Part shown: positions 35,624 through 43,798 of the stretch, in pieces | How the letters are laid out: each line of letters opens with the position of its first letter | Numbering within the stretch: position 1 is the stretch's first letter | Assembly (NCBI GenBank): GCA_050181465.1 | Contig: JBFXDD010000012.1 | Location: 52,785 to 116,784 of the forward strand | DNA: 64,000 nucleotides | Reading direction: 5' to 3' | Origin: JACRLW01 sp050181465 | Lineage (GTDB): Bacteria; Planctomycetota; UBA1135; UBA2386 | Program-made: the position numbers and the translations under genes | The notes under the pieces: model-generated | The model's database searches: none | Seen by the model: only the letters and a program-made list of their open reading frames with translations | What the model was told of the DNA's origin: nothing

Positions 35624-37549
35624 ATGGGCCAACAAGAACTCAGCGGTCCGTCCAACGACGAAGCTCTCCGTCGTTTCATGAAGGCCCTGCTCGCAGACGT
35701 TCGCGCCCTCGAACGAATGCTCGCCGAAGGCCGGCTCGAGAGCGGTGTTCGCCGCATCGGCGCCGAGCAGGAGATGTTCCTCGTCGACGAAGCGTGTCGA
35801 CCGCGCAACATGGTGCGCGACATCCTGCCGCTGCTGCCGGAGACCGGGTTCACGACCGAACTCGCGCAGTTCAATCTCGAGACCAATCTCTCGCCGCTCG
35901 AGTTCGGCGGGGATTGCCTGCGACGGATGGAGACCGAGCTGAAGGAGCGGCTCCTCCAAGCTCGCACCGCCGCGGAGTCGCTCGGCGGCGGCATCCTGCT
36001 CGCCGGCATCCTGCCGACGCTGCAGAAGTCGCATCTGGCGCTGGAGAGCATGACGCAGAACCCGCGCTATCGCCGACTGAACGACGCGATGACCGGGCTG
36101 CGCGGCGGCGAGTTCCACTTCCTCATCAAGGGGATCGACGAACTCGAGACGACCCACGACAACGTGATGCTGGAGTCGTGCACGACCAGCTTTCAGGTCC
36201 ACTTTCAGGTCGGTCCGCAAGAGTTCGCGCGGCTCTACAACCTGGCGCAGGCCATCACCGCCCCGGTGCTGGCAGCGGCGGTGAACTCACCGATCTTGCT
36301 TGGCCGTCGACTGTGGCACGAGACCCGCATCGCACTGTTCCAGCAGTCGGTCGACGCGCGCAGTCGCACGCACCAGAGTCGCGGCCTGCGTCCACGCGTG
36401 AGCTTCGGCGACGGCTGGATTCGCGAATCGGTGATGGAGATCTTCCGCGAGGACGTCGCGCGCTTCCGCGTGCTGCTCGCCGATCGCATCGACGAGGATC
36501 CCGAGAAGGTGCTGTCTCGCGGTGAGATGCCGATGCTGTCGGCGCTGCGCCTGCACAACGGCACCGTCTATCGCTGGAACCGCGCGTGCTATGGCGTGCA
36601 CGAGAACGTCGCCCACCTGCGCATCGAGAATCGGGTTCTGCCGGCGGGGCCGACGGTCATCGACGAGATGGCCAACGCCGCCTTCTTCTTCGGGCTCATG
36701 GTCGCGCTCGCCGAAGAGTACGGTGATATCCGTGAGGTCATGACCTTCGACGTCGCCAAGGACAACTTCACCTCGGCTGCCCGCTCGGGGTTGCGCGCGC
36801 AGTTCACGTGGATCGGCGGTCGCGAGTTCACGGCGCAAGCCTTGATCCTCGACCACTTGCTGCCGTTGGCGCGGCAAGGACTGGCACACCGCGGTATCGA
36901 CCAGGGCGATATCGATCGCTATCTCGGCGTGCTCGAAGAGCGTGTGCGCAGCGGTCGCACCGGTGCGCAATGGATGCTCGACTCCCTCGCCGACATGTCG
37001 GGCAAGGGCACCTCGGATCAACGACTCCGCGCACTCTGCCACGCCGCGCGCGAGCGGCAGAAGCAAGGCGATCCGGTCGCGCGCTGGCGGCTGGCATCGA
37101 TCGAGGACACCGGGAGCTGGCGCCACAGCTACCAGAAGGTCGGTCAGTTCATGACCACCGATCTGTTCACGGTCCACACCGGCGACGTCGTCGATCTCGC
37201 CGCAAGCCTCATGGACTGGCGCCACATCCGCCATGTGCCGGTGGAGGATTCCGAGGGCCGCCTGGTCGGACTGGTCTCGCATCGCTCGCTCCTGCGACTC
37301 GTCGGGCAGGGCGCCTCGGGCGCCAACGAAGAACCCGTGCTGGTCGAGACCATCATGAAGAAGACCGTGGTGACGGTCTCACCGGAGACATCGACCCTGG
37401 AAGCGATCGAGAAGATGCGCGGGCATCGCGTGGGTTGCCTGCCCGTGGTCGAGGGTGACAAACTGGTCGGCATCATCACCGAGCGCGACCTCATCAACGT
37501 GGCCGCCGCGCTTCTCGAAGCGCACCTGAAGGAGCATCCGCAGACGTGA
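35624..37549 (+). CDS. GCS2-family carboxylate-amine ligase with C-terminal CBS pair
   Basis: This is a 641-aa cytoplasmic protein. Residues about 40-480 match the glutamate-cysteine ligase type 2 (YbdK/GCS2) family: 'RRIGAEQEMFLVDE', 'ELAQFNLETNLSP', 'SCTTSFQVHFQVG', 'HNGTVYRWNRACYG'. The family joins an amino acid carboxylate to an amine using ATP; the exact substrates here are unknown. Two CBS domains follow (about 507-560 'VGQFMTTDLFTVHTGDVVDL'; about 572-635 'VETIMKKTVVTVSPETSTLE', 'LVGIITERDLINV'), probably sensing adenine nucleotides. Its stop overlaps the start of an AspA/AstE-like deacylase (GTGA, 37546-37549). Together they suggest making and breaking, or processing, an N-acyl or peptide-like metabolite; this is inference. 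Confidence 0.85.
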   Translation: MGQQELSGPSNDEALRRFMKALLADVRALERMLAEGRLESGVRRIGAEQEMFLVDEACRPRNMVRDILPLLPETGFTTELAQFNLETNLSPLEFGGDCLRRMETELKERLLQARTAAESLGGGILLAGILPTLQKSHLALESMTQNPRYRRLNDAMTGLRGGEFHFLIKGIDELETTHDNVMLESCTTSFQVHFQVGPQEFARLYNLAQAITAPVLAAAVNSPILLGRRLWHETRIALFQQSVDARSRTHQSRGLRPRVSFGDGWIRESVMEIFREDVARFRVLLADRIDEDPEKVLSRGEMPMLSALRLHNGTVYRWNRACYGVHENVAHLRIENRVLPAGPTVIDEMANAAFFFGLMVALAEEYGDIREVMTFDVAKDNFTSAARSGLRAQFTWIGGREFTAQALILDHLLPLARQGLAHRGIDQGDIDRYLGVLEERVRSGRTGAQWMLDSLADMSGKGTSDQRLRALCHAARERQKQGDPVARWRLASIEDTGSWRHSYQKVGQFMTTDLFTVHTGDVVDLAASLMDWRHIRHVPVEDSEGRLVGLVSHRSLLRLVGQGASGANEEPVLVETIMKKTVVTVSPETSTLEAIEKMRGHRVGCLPVVEGDKLVGIITERDLINVAAALLEAHLKEHPQT

Positions 37550-38745
37550 GCGCGACGACTCTGACTCCGCCGCCGATGGAACGCACATTGCCGCGATTGA
37601 TCGGTGAGGTCGATCAAGGGCACATCGGACCGACCGTGCTAGCGCAGGGCGGCATTCACGGCAACGAGCCCGCGGGTGTTGCCGCTCTCGAGCGAGTCCT
37701 CGCTGCGATCGCGGAGCGGAAGATCGAGGTCCACGGCCGGATCATCGCGTGCCGCGGCAACCTTCTGGCTTTGGAGCGACGACGCCGGTTCGTCGAGCGC
37801 GACCTGAATCGACAGTGGCTTCCCGAGTCGCTGCGCCGACTCGCGGCGCGCGAACCCGAGAACGACTTCGCCGAGGACCGCGAGCAGCGGGAACTGATCG
37901 CGTTGTACGAGAAGGCGTTCGCGGAACGCCGGGGCGCGGTCGTGTTCCTCGACCTTCACACGAGTTCCGCGCCGGGTGCGCCGTTCTCATGCATGGCCGA
38001 CACCTTGCCCAACCGCGCCGTCGCCGATGCATTGCCGATCCCGATGATCCTCGGCCTGGAGGAGTGCATCGACGGTGCGGTGATGGAGTGGTTCAACCTG
38101 CGGGGACAGGTGAGCGTCGCGGTCGAGGGCGGCCAGCACGATGCGCCGAGTACGATCGACAATCTGGAGTCCGCAACCTGGCTGGCCCTGATCGCCGGCG
38201 GGTCGGTGGCGAGGAAGGACGTCGACGTGGCGTTCCACGAACAGCGCCTCGAGCGTGCCGCAGCCGGAGCACCGCACCTGGTCGAGGTCGTGCATCGCCA
38301 CGCGATCGCACCCGCCGACCAGTTCGCGATGCTGCCGGGTTTCGTCAGCTTCCAAGCGGTGAAGAAAGGGGACGTTCTGGCGAACGACGCTCGCGGCCCC
38401 GTGCGCGCTCGGAGCGATGGCATGGTGCTCTTGCCGCTCTATCAAGGGCTCGGCGACGACGGTTTCTTCTTCGCGCGGCGCGTGCCGAGGTTCTGGTTCG
38501 CGCTGTCGGCAGTCCTGCGCCGCCTCCACCTCAGCCCCCTGCTGCGCATCTTGCCGGGCGTGTCGCGCGATCCCGCGGATCCCAACACCTTGCTGGTGAA
38601 TCCGAAGATCGCGCGCTTCTTGGTCGTTCAGGTCTTCCACCTGTTCGGCTACCGGCGCGAGCGCGCACGCGGCGAGCGCCTGGCCTTCTCGCGCCGCTGG
38701 GCCGCGAAGGACGCCGCGCGCGTCGCGCCACGACACGGCAACTGA
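37546..38745 (+). CDS. succinylglutamate desuccinylase/aspartoacylase-family zinc hydrolase
   Basis: This 399-aa protein starts at GTG 37546, overlapping the upstream stop. The N-terminal zinc motif is 'QGGIHGNEPAGVAALE' (His and Glu ligands, about 35-42). It is followed by 'RFVERDLNRQW' (family NPxR/DLNR substrate motif) and 'VFLDLHTSSAPG' (third ligand His). The family removes acyl groups from amino acids (aspartoacylase, AstE) or trims similar amide bonds. A beta-barrel-like second domain with 'MLPGFVSFQAVKKGDVLAND' is typical, but the C-terminal 110 residues with an Arg-rich end are longer than usual. Coupling to the GCS2-type ligase suggests a shared substrate. Confidence 0.87.
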   Translation: MSATTLTPPPMERTLPRLIGEVDQGHIGPTVLAQGGIHGNEPAGVAALERVLAAIAERKIEVHGRIIACRGNLLALERRRRFVERDLNRQWLPESLRRLAAREPENDFAEDREQRELIALYEKAFAERRGAVVFLDLHTSSAPGAPFSCMADTLPNRAVADALPIPMILGLEECIDGAVMEWFNLRGQVSVAVEGGQHDAPSTIDNLESATWLALIAGGSVARKDVDVAFHEQRLERAAAGAPHLVEVVHRHAIAPADQFAMLPGFVSFQAVKKGDVLANDARGPVRARSDGMVLLPLYQGLGDDGFFFARRVPRFWFALSAVLRRLHLSPLLRILPGVSRDPADPNTLLVNPKIARFLVVQVFHLFGYRRERARGERLAFSRRWAAKDAARVAPRHGN

Positions 38746-38805
38746 CGCGCGATCGAACCAACCCGCGCGCTGGAGCCGCATCGGCGCCCCGCTATCGTGG
38801 CGTCG

Positions 38806-40353
38806 ATGATCGAAACGAAGAGTTTCCTCCGCGGCGCCTGGGTCGCCGGCACGCAGAAGGGTCGACCGATCCAGGACCCGACCCGGGCCACCGACATCGC
38901 GCTGGTGGATTCGACCGGGCTGGACTTCGCCGGCGCGGTTCGCTTCGCGCGGGAAGCCGGTGGTGCAAACCTGCGCGGGCTGACCTTTGCTGCGCGCGCG
39001 AAGATCCTCGAAGCGCTCAGCGCCGCCATTCACGGTCATCGCGACGAGTTGATCGCGCTCTCTGCGCAGAACGGCGGCAGCACGCGCGGCGATGCCAAGT
39101 TCGACATCGACGGCGCATCCGGAACGCTGACCGCCTACGCCAAGCTCGGCAAGTCGCTCGGCGAGGCCAGCCATCTTCCGGATGGCGACGGCATCCAGCT
39201 CGGCCGCACGGCGCGCTACTGGGGTCAGCACGTCTACCTCACCCGACCGGGCGTCGCGGTCCACGTGAACGCCTTCAACTTCCCCGTCTGGGGCATGTGC
39301 GAGAAGCTCGCCTGCTCGCTGCTCGCCGGAGTGCCGGCGATCAGCAAGCCCGGCACGCCGACGGCGCTGATTGCGTATCGAGCAGCGCAGATCATGGTCG
39401 AGTCCGGTGCGCTGCCGGAGGGGAGTTTTCAGTTCGTCAGCGGATCCCTCGGCGACACTTTGGATCACCTCGGTGCGCAGGACGTGCTCGCGTTCACCGG
39501 CTCGGCGAAGACCGGCGCCTTGCTCAAGAGCCATGCGCGATTGATCGGCACGAACTGCCGCGTCACGCTCGAAGCCGATTCGCTCAACGCGGCGGTGCTG
39601 GGACCGGACGTCGATGAGGACAGCCCGACGTGGGCCGCATTCCTCAACAACCTGGCCACCGACATCACGCAGAAGACCGGACAGAAGTGCACCGCCGTGC
39701 GGCGCATCTTCGTGCCGCGCGACCGCGTGGCGAACGTCGTCGAGGCGTTGGTCGAGCGACTCGGCCGCATTGCGATCGGCGACCCCGCCGACGAGAGCAC
39801 GAACATGGGCCCGGTCGCGAGCGCCAGCCAATGGCAAGACGTGACGCGAGGCATCGAGTCGCTCGCCGCGGTCGGCAAGCTCGCGTGCGGCGGAACACAG
39901 AAGGTGCGCGACACCGGTTACTTCGTGGCTCCCACCTTGCTGATCGCGAGTGACCCGACGGCGGCCGTGCTGCACGAACTCGAAGTCTTCGGACCTTGTG
40001 CGAGCATTCTGCCCTGCAACGAAGACGCCGAGACGATGGGCGATCTCGTCAATCGCGGCGGCGGCAGCCTGGTGGCGAGCCTGTATTCCAACGACAAGGC
40101 TTGGACCGAGTCGATGATCGAGCGCATCGGCCCGTGGCACGGGCGGCTTTGGATCGCCTCGGACAAGGTCGCCGACCAGGCCTTCGCGCCCGGCATGGTG
40201 TTGCCGACCACGGTGCACGGTGGTCCCGGACGCGCGGGCGGCGGCGAGGAACTCGGCGGCGTGCGGGGACTCGAGCTCTACATGCAGCGCGTGGCACTGC
40301 AGGGCGACCAGGGCCACCTCGCGCGCCGCTACGGCCCGAGCAAGGACGCGTAA
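38806..40353 (+). CDS. PaaZ-type aldehyde dehydrogenase
   Basis: This is a 515-aa enzyme (GTG 38797 is an alternative start). It matches the ALDH branch that includes the dehydrogenase domain of PaaZ and BoxD: 'VAVHVNAFNFPVWGMCEKLA' (cofactor-binding Asn region), 'VLAFTGSAKTG' (Gly loop), 'TLEADSLNAAVLG' and 'TGQKCTAVRRIF' with the catalytic Cys at about 293. The C-terminal hydratase domain of full PaaZ is absent, so the protein handles only the oxidation. Such enzymes oxidise semialdehyde CoA-thioesters from ring cleavage of phenylacetyl- or benzoyl-CoA. No other ring-degradation gene is nearby; glutaryl-CoA dehydrogenase lies 3.5 kb away. Confidence 0.85.
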   Translation: MIETKSFLRGAWVAGTQKGRPIQDPTRATDIALVDSTGLDFAGAVRFAREAGGANLRGLTFAARAKILEALSAAIHGHRDELIALSAQNGGSTRGDAKFDIDGASGTLTAYAKLGKSLGEASHLPDGDGIQLGRTARYWGQHVYLTRPGVAVHVNAFNFPVWGMCEKLACSLLAGVPAISKPGTPTALIAYRAAQIMVESGALPEGSFQFVSGSLGDTLDHLGAQDVLAFTGSAKTGALLKSHARLIGTNCRVTLEADSLNAAVLGPDVDEDSPTWAAFLNNLATDITQKTGQKCTAVRRIFVPRDRVANVVEALVERLGRIAIGDPADESTNMGPVASASQWQDVTRGIESLAAVGKLACGGTQKVRDTGYFVAPTLLIASDPTAAVLHELEVFGPCASILPCNEDAETMGDLVNRGGGSLVASLYSNDKAWTESMIERIGPWHGRLWIASDKVADQAFAPGMVLPTTVHGGPGRAGGGEELGGVRGLELYMQRVALQGDQGHLARRYGPSKDA

Positions 40354-40361
40354 CTTCCCGG

Positions 40362-40679
40362 GCCATCAGCGGCGGTCTCGATCACAAGCGCTTTCTGGAT
40401 CGGGCGCAGGATGTCGAGGCTGCCGCTCGACTGGATCGTTGGCTGTCCGATCGGCGTGTGACGCCGCTTGCTTGGTTCTTCGCGGAGTCCTCGACCGCGG
40501 CGATCGACGACGATCGCAAGCCCGGCAAAGAGATCCTTCAGCTCGGATTCCGCTTTGAGGACCGAGCGGGGCGCGTCCTGCCCCACCGCCGCGCCGACTT
40601 CGTGCCGAAGCTGACGCCGTCCGGACACGCGATCACCACCGGACGCTCGGTGAGGCACCGCTCGGGTCTGCGCTGGTGA
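40362..40679 (+). pseudogene. truncated coding remnant, function unknown
   Basis: The frame 'AISGGLDHKRFLDRAQDVEA' to 'GRSVRHRSGLRW' has GC-rich third positions and reads like real protein. It has no start codon between it and the stop of the upstream aldehyde dehydrogenase, and I recognise no family. Its TGA overlaps a GTG (40676-40679) that opens the next fragment, as in a coupled gene pair. I read it as the 3' end of a gene whose start was lost. The minus-strand ORF over the same bases looks like its shadow. Confidence 0.4.
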
Positions 40680-41075
40680 AAGATCGCGACGACGTGTTCG
40701 AGACCGAGTTCGTGCCAGTCGACGACGTGCTGCTCGCGGACGTCGCGGTCAAGCCGGTGGATCTCGCCGAGCTCGCACTAGCCCGGACGATTCGTGAACG
40801 TCTACTGCGATCGCCGCAAGTCGCGCCCGACGGCGTCGCCACGTCGGCTCCTCCCTGGCAGCGTAGCTAAAGCTACGCTTCGGTCGTCGACCGACGCAGC
40901 TCCTTGCCGGACATCGACCTGCGCCGATCTCGCGACGACGTTCACGAATCATCCGGGCTAGAGCTTCGTGCCGACTCCGGTGAAGGACCTGGTCGCGTTC
41001 GACTTGCGCGGCGAGCGCGGTCTTCCGGCGGCGGCAGCACCGATCGCGCGCGTTCGCGAACTGATCCAGATTTGA
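40676..41075 (+). pseudogene. gene interrupted by MITE copy C
   Basis: From GTG 40676 the frame reads VKDRDDVFETEFVPVDDVLL then ADVAVKPVDLAELAL, with strong GC3. The mobile repeat then begins at 40779. After it, another frame with equally strong GC3 reads 'SFVPTPVKDLVAFDLRGERG' then 'LPAAAAPIARVRELIQI', ending at 41073-41075. The two halves are one base out of register even if the element is removed, so a small indel also occurred. 'EFVPVDDVLL' and 'SFVPTPVKDL' look alike, hinting at repeated beta units. Family unknown. In the current sequence the first half would end inside the element. Confidence 0.5.
40779..40960. mobile_element. MITE copy C, TA-flanked, 182 bp, inverted relative to copy B
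   Basis: It starts TA-GCCCGGACGATTCGTGAACG and ends GACGTTCACGAATCATCCGG-GC-TA. The 22-bp terminal inverted repeats differ at one or two positions. Both flanks read CTAG. The central palindrome AGCGTAGCT-AA-AGCTACGCT is at 40860-40879. The length is exactly that of copy B, and its reverse complement aligns with B end to end. It has no open frame of its own and splits a coding region. Confidence 0.9.
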
Positions 41076-41082
41076 CACTGCG

Positions 41083-41409
41083 TCAGCGCGAGCGCTTGCC
41101 CGCTGCAGATGCGTTTGCCCACGCCGCGACGATGGCCTCTCGCAGCCGCGCCTTCGTCACGAGTGCTAGGTCCACCATCGTGCAGCCTGCGCGCCCCCAC
41201 GCTCCGCTCGCCGGAGAGAACGCGGAATCCGCGCGAGTCCACTCGAGCTGTTGCGCCGGTGTGACCTTCACCATGCCGCGGGTGCCGTCAGCCGTGATCG
41301 TGGCGAAGACACGCCCCTGCACGCGGAAGTCGGGGTGAGCCTGATGCTCGCCTTCGACGACGCCGTCCAGTGCGGTAGCGATCTTGCGGAAGTCAGCGGC
41401 AGTCGGCAT
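41083..41409 (-). CDS. MmcQ/YjbR-family protein
   Basis: This is a 108-aa protein from ATG 41409. 'DFRKIATALDGVVEGEHQAH' with 'DFRVQGRVFATI' near the N-terminus, and 'WGRAGCTMVDLALVTKARLR' near the end, match the small YjbR/MmcQ fold (CyaY-like), in which a conserved motif ahead of the C-terminal helices reads 'W-x-W..L'. The family is widespread, mostly uncharacterised and sometimes called DNA-binding. It stands alone: convergent with the broken gene on one side and divergent from the NHL protein (72 bp apart) on the other. Confidence 0.8.
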   Translation of the reverse strand: MPTAADFRKIATALDGVVEGEHQAHPDFRVQGRVFATITADGTRGMVKVTPAQQLEWTRADSAFSPASGAWGRAGCTMVDLALVTKARLREAIVAAWANASAAGKRSR

Positions 41410-41481
41410 CGCGAGCGGTGCACGGCACACAGGGTGAGGCGAGACGGGTTACCATCTCCGCTGCTCTCGCGAAGATCCATC

Positions 41482-42756
41482 ATGCGAACCGTCCTTCGTG
41501 TCTCTCTCCTTCGTGTCTCTCTCGTCGCGGTCGCCGTCGCGTCCCTCGCTGGTTCCGCAACGAGTCAAGTCCTTCAGCCCGGCGACCTCGTGGTCACGAA
41601 CTTCCAGCCGCCGGGTCTGTTCCGAGTCGATCGTGCCGGCGTCGCGAGCGCGGTGCCAGGCTCGGCCACAGCACTGGCCGGGCCGGCCGGTGTGACCACC
41701 ACGCTCGACGGCGGCGCTGTGGTCTGCGACTTCAACGGCAACCGCCTGGTTCGCTTCGCAGCCGACGGCACCGTCAGCATCCTTGCTCCCGGCCTCGGTG
41801 GACCGATCCGCGTCGCGACCGATCACGACGGCAGTTTCGTGGTCGCGGCGATCAATCCGCCGCAGATCGTGCGGGTCGATGCGAACGGCAACACGACCCC
41901 GTTGGCGAGCTTCACGTCGTCGCGGCAACGGCCGTTCGGGATCGTCGTCGATCGCGACCGCAACATCGTCTTCACGACGGATCTCACGCCCGGCGTCCAC
42001 CACCTCGATGTCGTCACGAACGTGATCACACCCCTGGTAACCGGACAGCCCTTGCGACTACCACAGGGCGTGAGCCTCTTGCCTGACGGCGACTACGCGG
42101 TCATCGACGGGCTCACCGACTCCGTCTTCCGCATCACCCGCGGCGTGAATCAGATCACGACCTGGGTTTCCAACGCCGCGCTCGCCGGCAACCCCGAAGG
42201 CATCTGGCCGAATGACGACGGCGGCTTCTTCATCGCGCAGTCCGCATCGAACAACAATCGCATCGCGCTCGTCGACGCGGCGGGTGCGGTCGGGACCTTC
42301 ACCCAGGGCGCACCGTTCACGAACATCGAGGACTGCGCGCGCATCCGCGAACTGTTCGGACCGGTCGCACCGCTGACCACGGGATCGAGCGGCCAGGCGA
42401 GCCTCGCGCTCGACTTCGGGACCGGCTCGGCGACACGGCTCTACTCGATCAGCTTGTCGGCGAGCGCCTGGCCCGGACTGCCGCTGCTGTTCGACAGCCG
42501 TAGTACGACCATCGCCCCCGACTCGCTGTTCCTCGCGACCTTCCTGCGCGACGCTCCACCGTTCTTCACCGGCTTCGTCGGCTTTCTCGATCCGAACGGC
42601 CGTGCGACCGCCTCGATCGACCTGCGCGCGTTACCGGCCGGGCTCCTCGCCGGAGCCACACTCTTCGCGCAGGGCTTCGAGTTCGTGACGCCGGGACCCT
42701 ACGGCGGATCGGACTTCGGTCGATTCAGCAACGTGGTCGCGTTGCGCTTTCAGTGA
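41482..42756 (+). CDS. secreted NHL/SMP30-like beta-propeller protein
   Basis: This 424-aa protein starts at ATG 41482 with signal peptide MRTVLRVSLLRVSLVAVAVA to ATSQ. Its LRVSL repeat comes from a perfect 15-bp tandem duplication. The body has about six blades of the type 'GVTTTLDGGAVVCDFNGNRL', 'VVAAINPPQIVRVDANG', 'GIVVDRDRNIVFTTDL', 'GVSLLPDGDYAVIDG', typical of NHL or gluconolactonase-like propellers. No metal-site set of SMP30 is obvious, so a binding role is more likely than catalysis. The last 105 residues ('PDSLFLATFLRD', 'LLAGATLFAQGFEF', 'FSNVVALRF') are the C-terminal module also present in the FG-GAP protein at 29599. Confidence 0.82.
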   Translation: MRTVLRVSLLRVSLVAVAVASLAGSATSQVLQPGDLVVTNFQPPGLFRVDRAGVASAVPGSATALAGPAGVTTTLDGGAVVCDFNGNRLVRFAADGTVSILAPGLGGPIRVATDHDGSFVVAAINPPQIVRVDANGNTTPLASFTSSRQRPFGIVVDRDRNIVFTTDLTPGVHHLDVVTNVITPLVTGQPLRLPQGVSLLPDGDYAVIDGLTDSVFRITRGVNQITTWVSNAALAGNPEGIWPNDDGGFFIAQSASNNNRIALVDAAGAVGTFTQGAPFTNIEDCARIRELFGPVAPLTTGSSGQASLALDFGTGSATRLYSISLSASAWPGLPLLFDSRSTTIAPDSLFLATFLRDAPPFFTGFVGFLDPNGRATASIDLRALPAGLLAGATLFAQGFEFVTPGPYGGSDFGRFSNVVALRFQ

Positions 42757-43631
42757 GGTCGGATCAAACGAAGCCCGAGGTAGACACCCAGGATGCAGAC
42801 GGCCGCCCGCGGCAGTTCCGCGGCCCACAACCAGCAGAACGTGACCGCGAACAGGATGCGCACTACCCACCGGATTCCGGGAATGCGAGAAAAGCGACGC
42901 GCGACCCGTCCGATGTGTGAACCCTTCGGCCGGCAAGCGCCTTCGAACGCGACCAGTGAACTCACGTTTCGTACGCTCGGTTCGAGCCGGACCGCTTCAC
43001 GCATGGCCGAGAGCGCCTCGTCTCGGCGACCCGAACGCAGCGCAACGATGCCGCGGGCTGCGTGACACGCATCATCGTTCGGAGCGGACGCCAGAGCCTC
43101 TAGATTGATGCTCCGCGCGAGATCGTGGCGCCCCAACTCGGAATACAAGGTCGTGAGCATCGTCGCCACCCGAAGATCACTCGGATCGAGGCGTCGAGCG
43201 TTCTCCAAGAGGCGCTGCGCCGGTTCGAGTCGATGGGTGCGTTTGCAGAGGCGTGCGAAGCCCAGATGGAAGTCGATGCTCTCGGGATATCTCGCCAACG
43301 CGCTCTCATAGACCGACTCGGCGTCTTCCGTCTGGTCCATGGATGTGAGGCAGTTGCCCAGCACCCACAGTGCGGTCGGTTGGTCCGGATCGATTCCGAG
43401 TGCGTCCAAAGCGATCCGCTGCGCGTCGTCCAGGTCGCCCAACTTCATCGTCGCATGCGCGAGATCGCCGAGCACGGGGGCCTGTCCCGGAACCGCCGCA
43501 AGACTATCGAGCAGCGCGTCACGCGCGCGCTCCCACTGCTCACCTTCGAGGTAACGGCGGGCGCGGCGGTGGTGGATTGCCGACTGCGACTCCGGTGTGT
43601 TGCAGTCCAGGTCCATAGGCGCTTGGTTCAT
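42750..43631 (-). CDS. TPR protein with C-terminal membrane anchor
   Basis: This is a 293-aa protein. Residues about 20-225 form five to six TPR units ('ARDALLDSLAAVPGQAPVLG', 'ALWVLGNCLTSMDQTEDAES', 'ARGIVALRSGRRDEALSAM'). Near the end 'WVVRILFAVTFCWLWAAELP' and 'AAVCILGVYLGLRLI' are two membrane helices, so the TPR part should lie in the cytoplasm on the membrane face, as a scaffold. No enzymatic motif is seen. The stop region overlaps the end of the convergent NHL gene by 7 bp. The 167 bp beyond its start, up to the next gene, hold no gene. Confidence 0.8.
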   Translation of the reverse strand: MNQAPMDLDCNTPESQSAIHHRRARRYLEGEQWERARDALLDSLAAVPGQAPVLGDLAHATMKLGDLDDAQRIALDALGIDPDQPTALWVLGNCLTSMDQTEDAESVYESALARYPESIDFHLGFARLCKRTHRLEPAQRLLENARRLDPSDLRVATMLTTLYSELGRHDLARSINLEALASAPNDDACHAARGIVALRSGRRDEALSAMREAVRLEPSVRNVSSLVAFEGACRPKGSHIGRVARRFSRIPGIRWVVRILFAVTFCWLWAAELPRAAVCILGVYLGLRLIRPH

Positions 43632-43798
43632 GGCGACTCCCCACCTATCGGATGTCTCGCCGCGGGCCTGACGCTCCTCGTGAACGAGCCTCGAGGCTGG
43701 GCGGGTAGCCGCGTTCTCACCGCAGCTTTCGGTGTCGATCGAGCATCACAGTCGGCTCCGAACCCACCCGCCCCACACTGTCTCGCTGCCTCGCTGTC

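Noticed and set aside
40329..40658. 110-aa minus-strand ORF downstream of the aldehyde dehydrogenase
   Set aside because: The plus frame over the same bases has better GC3 and reads more like protein; the minus frame overlaps the dehydrogenase end without motifs.
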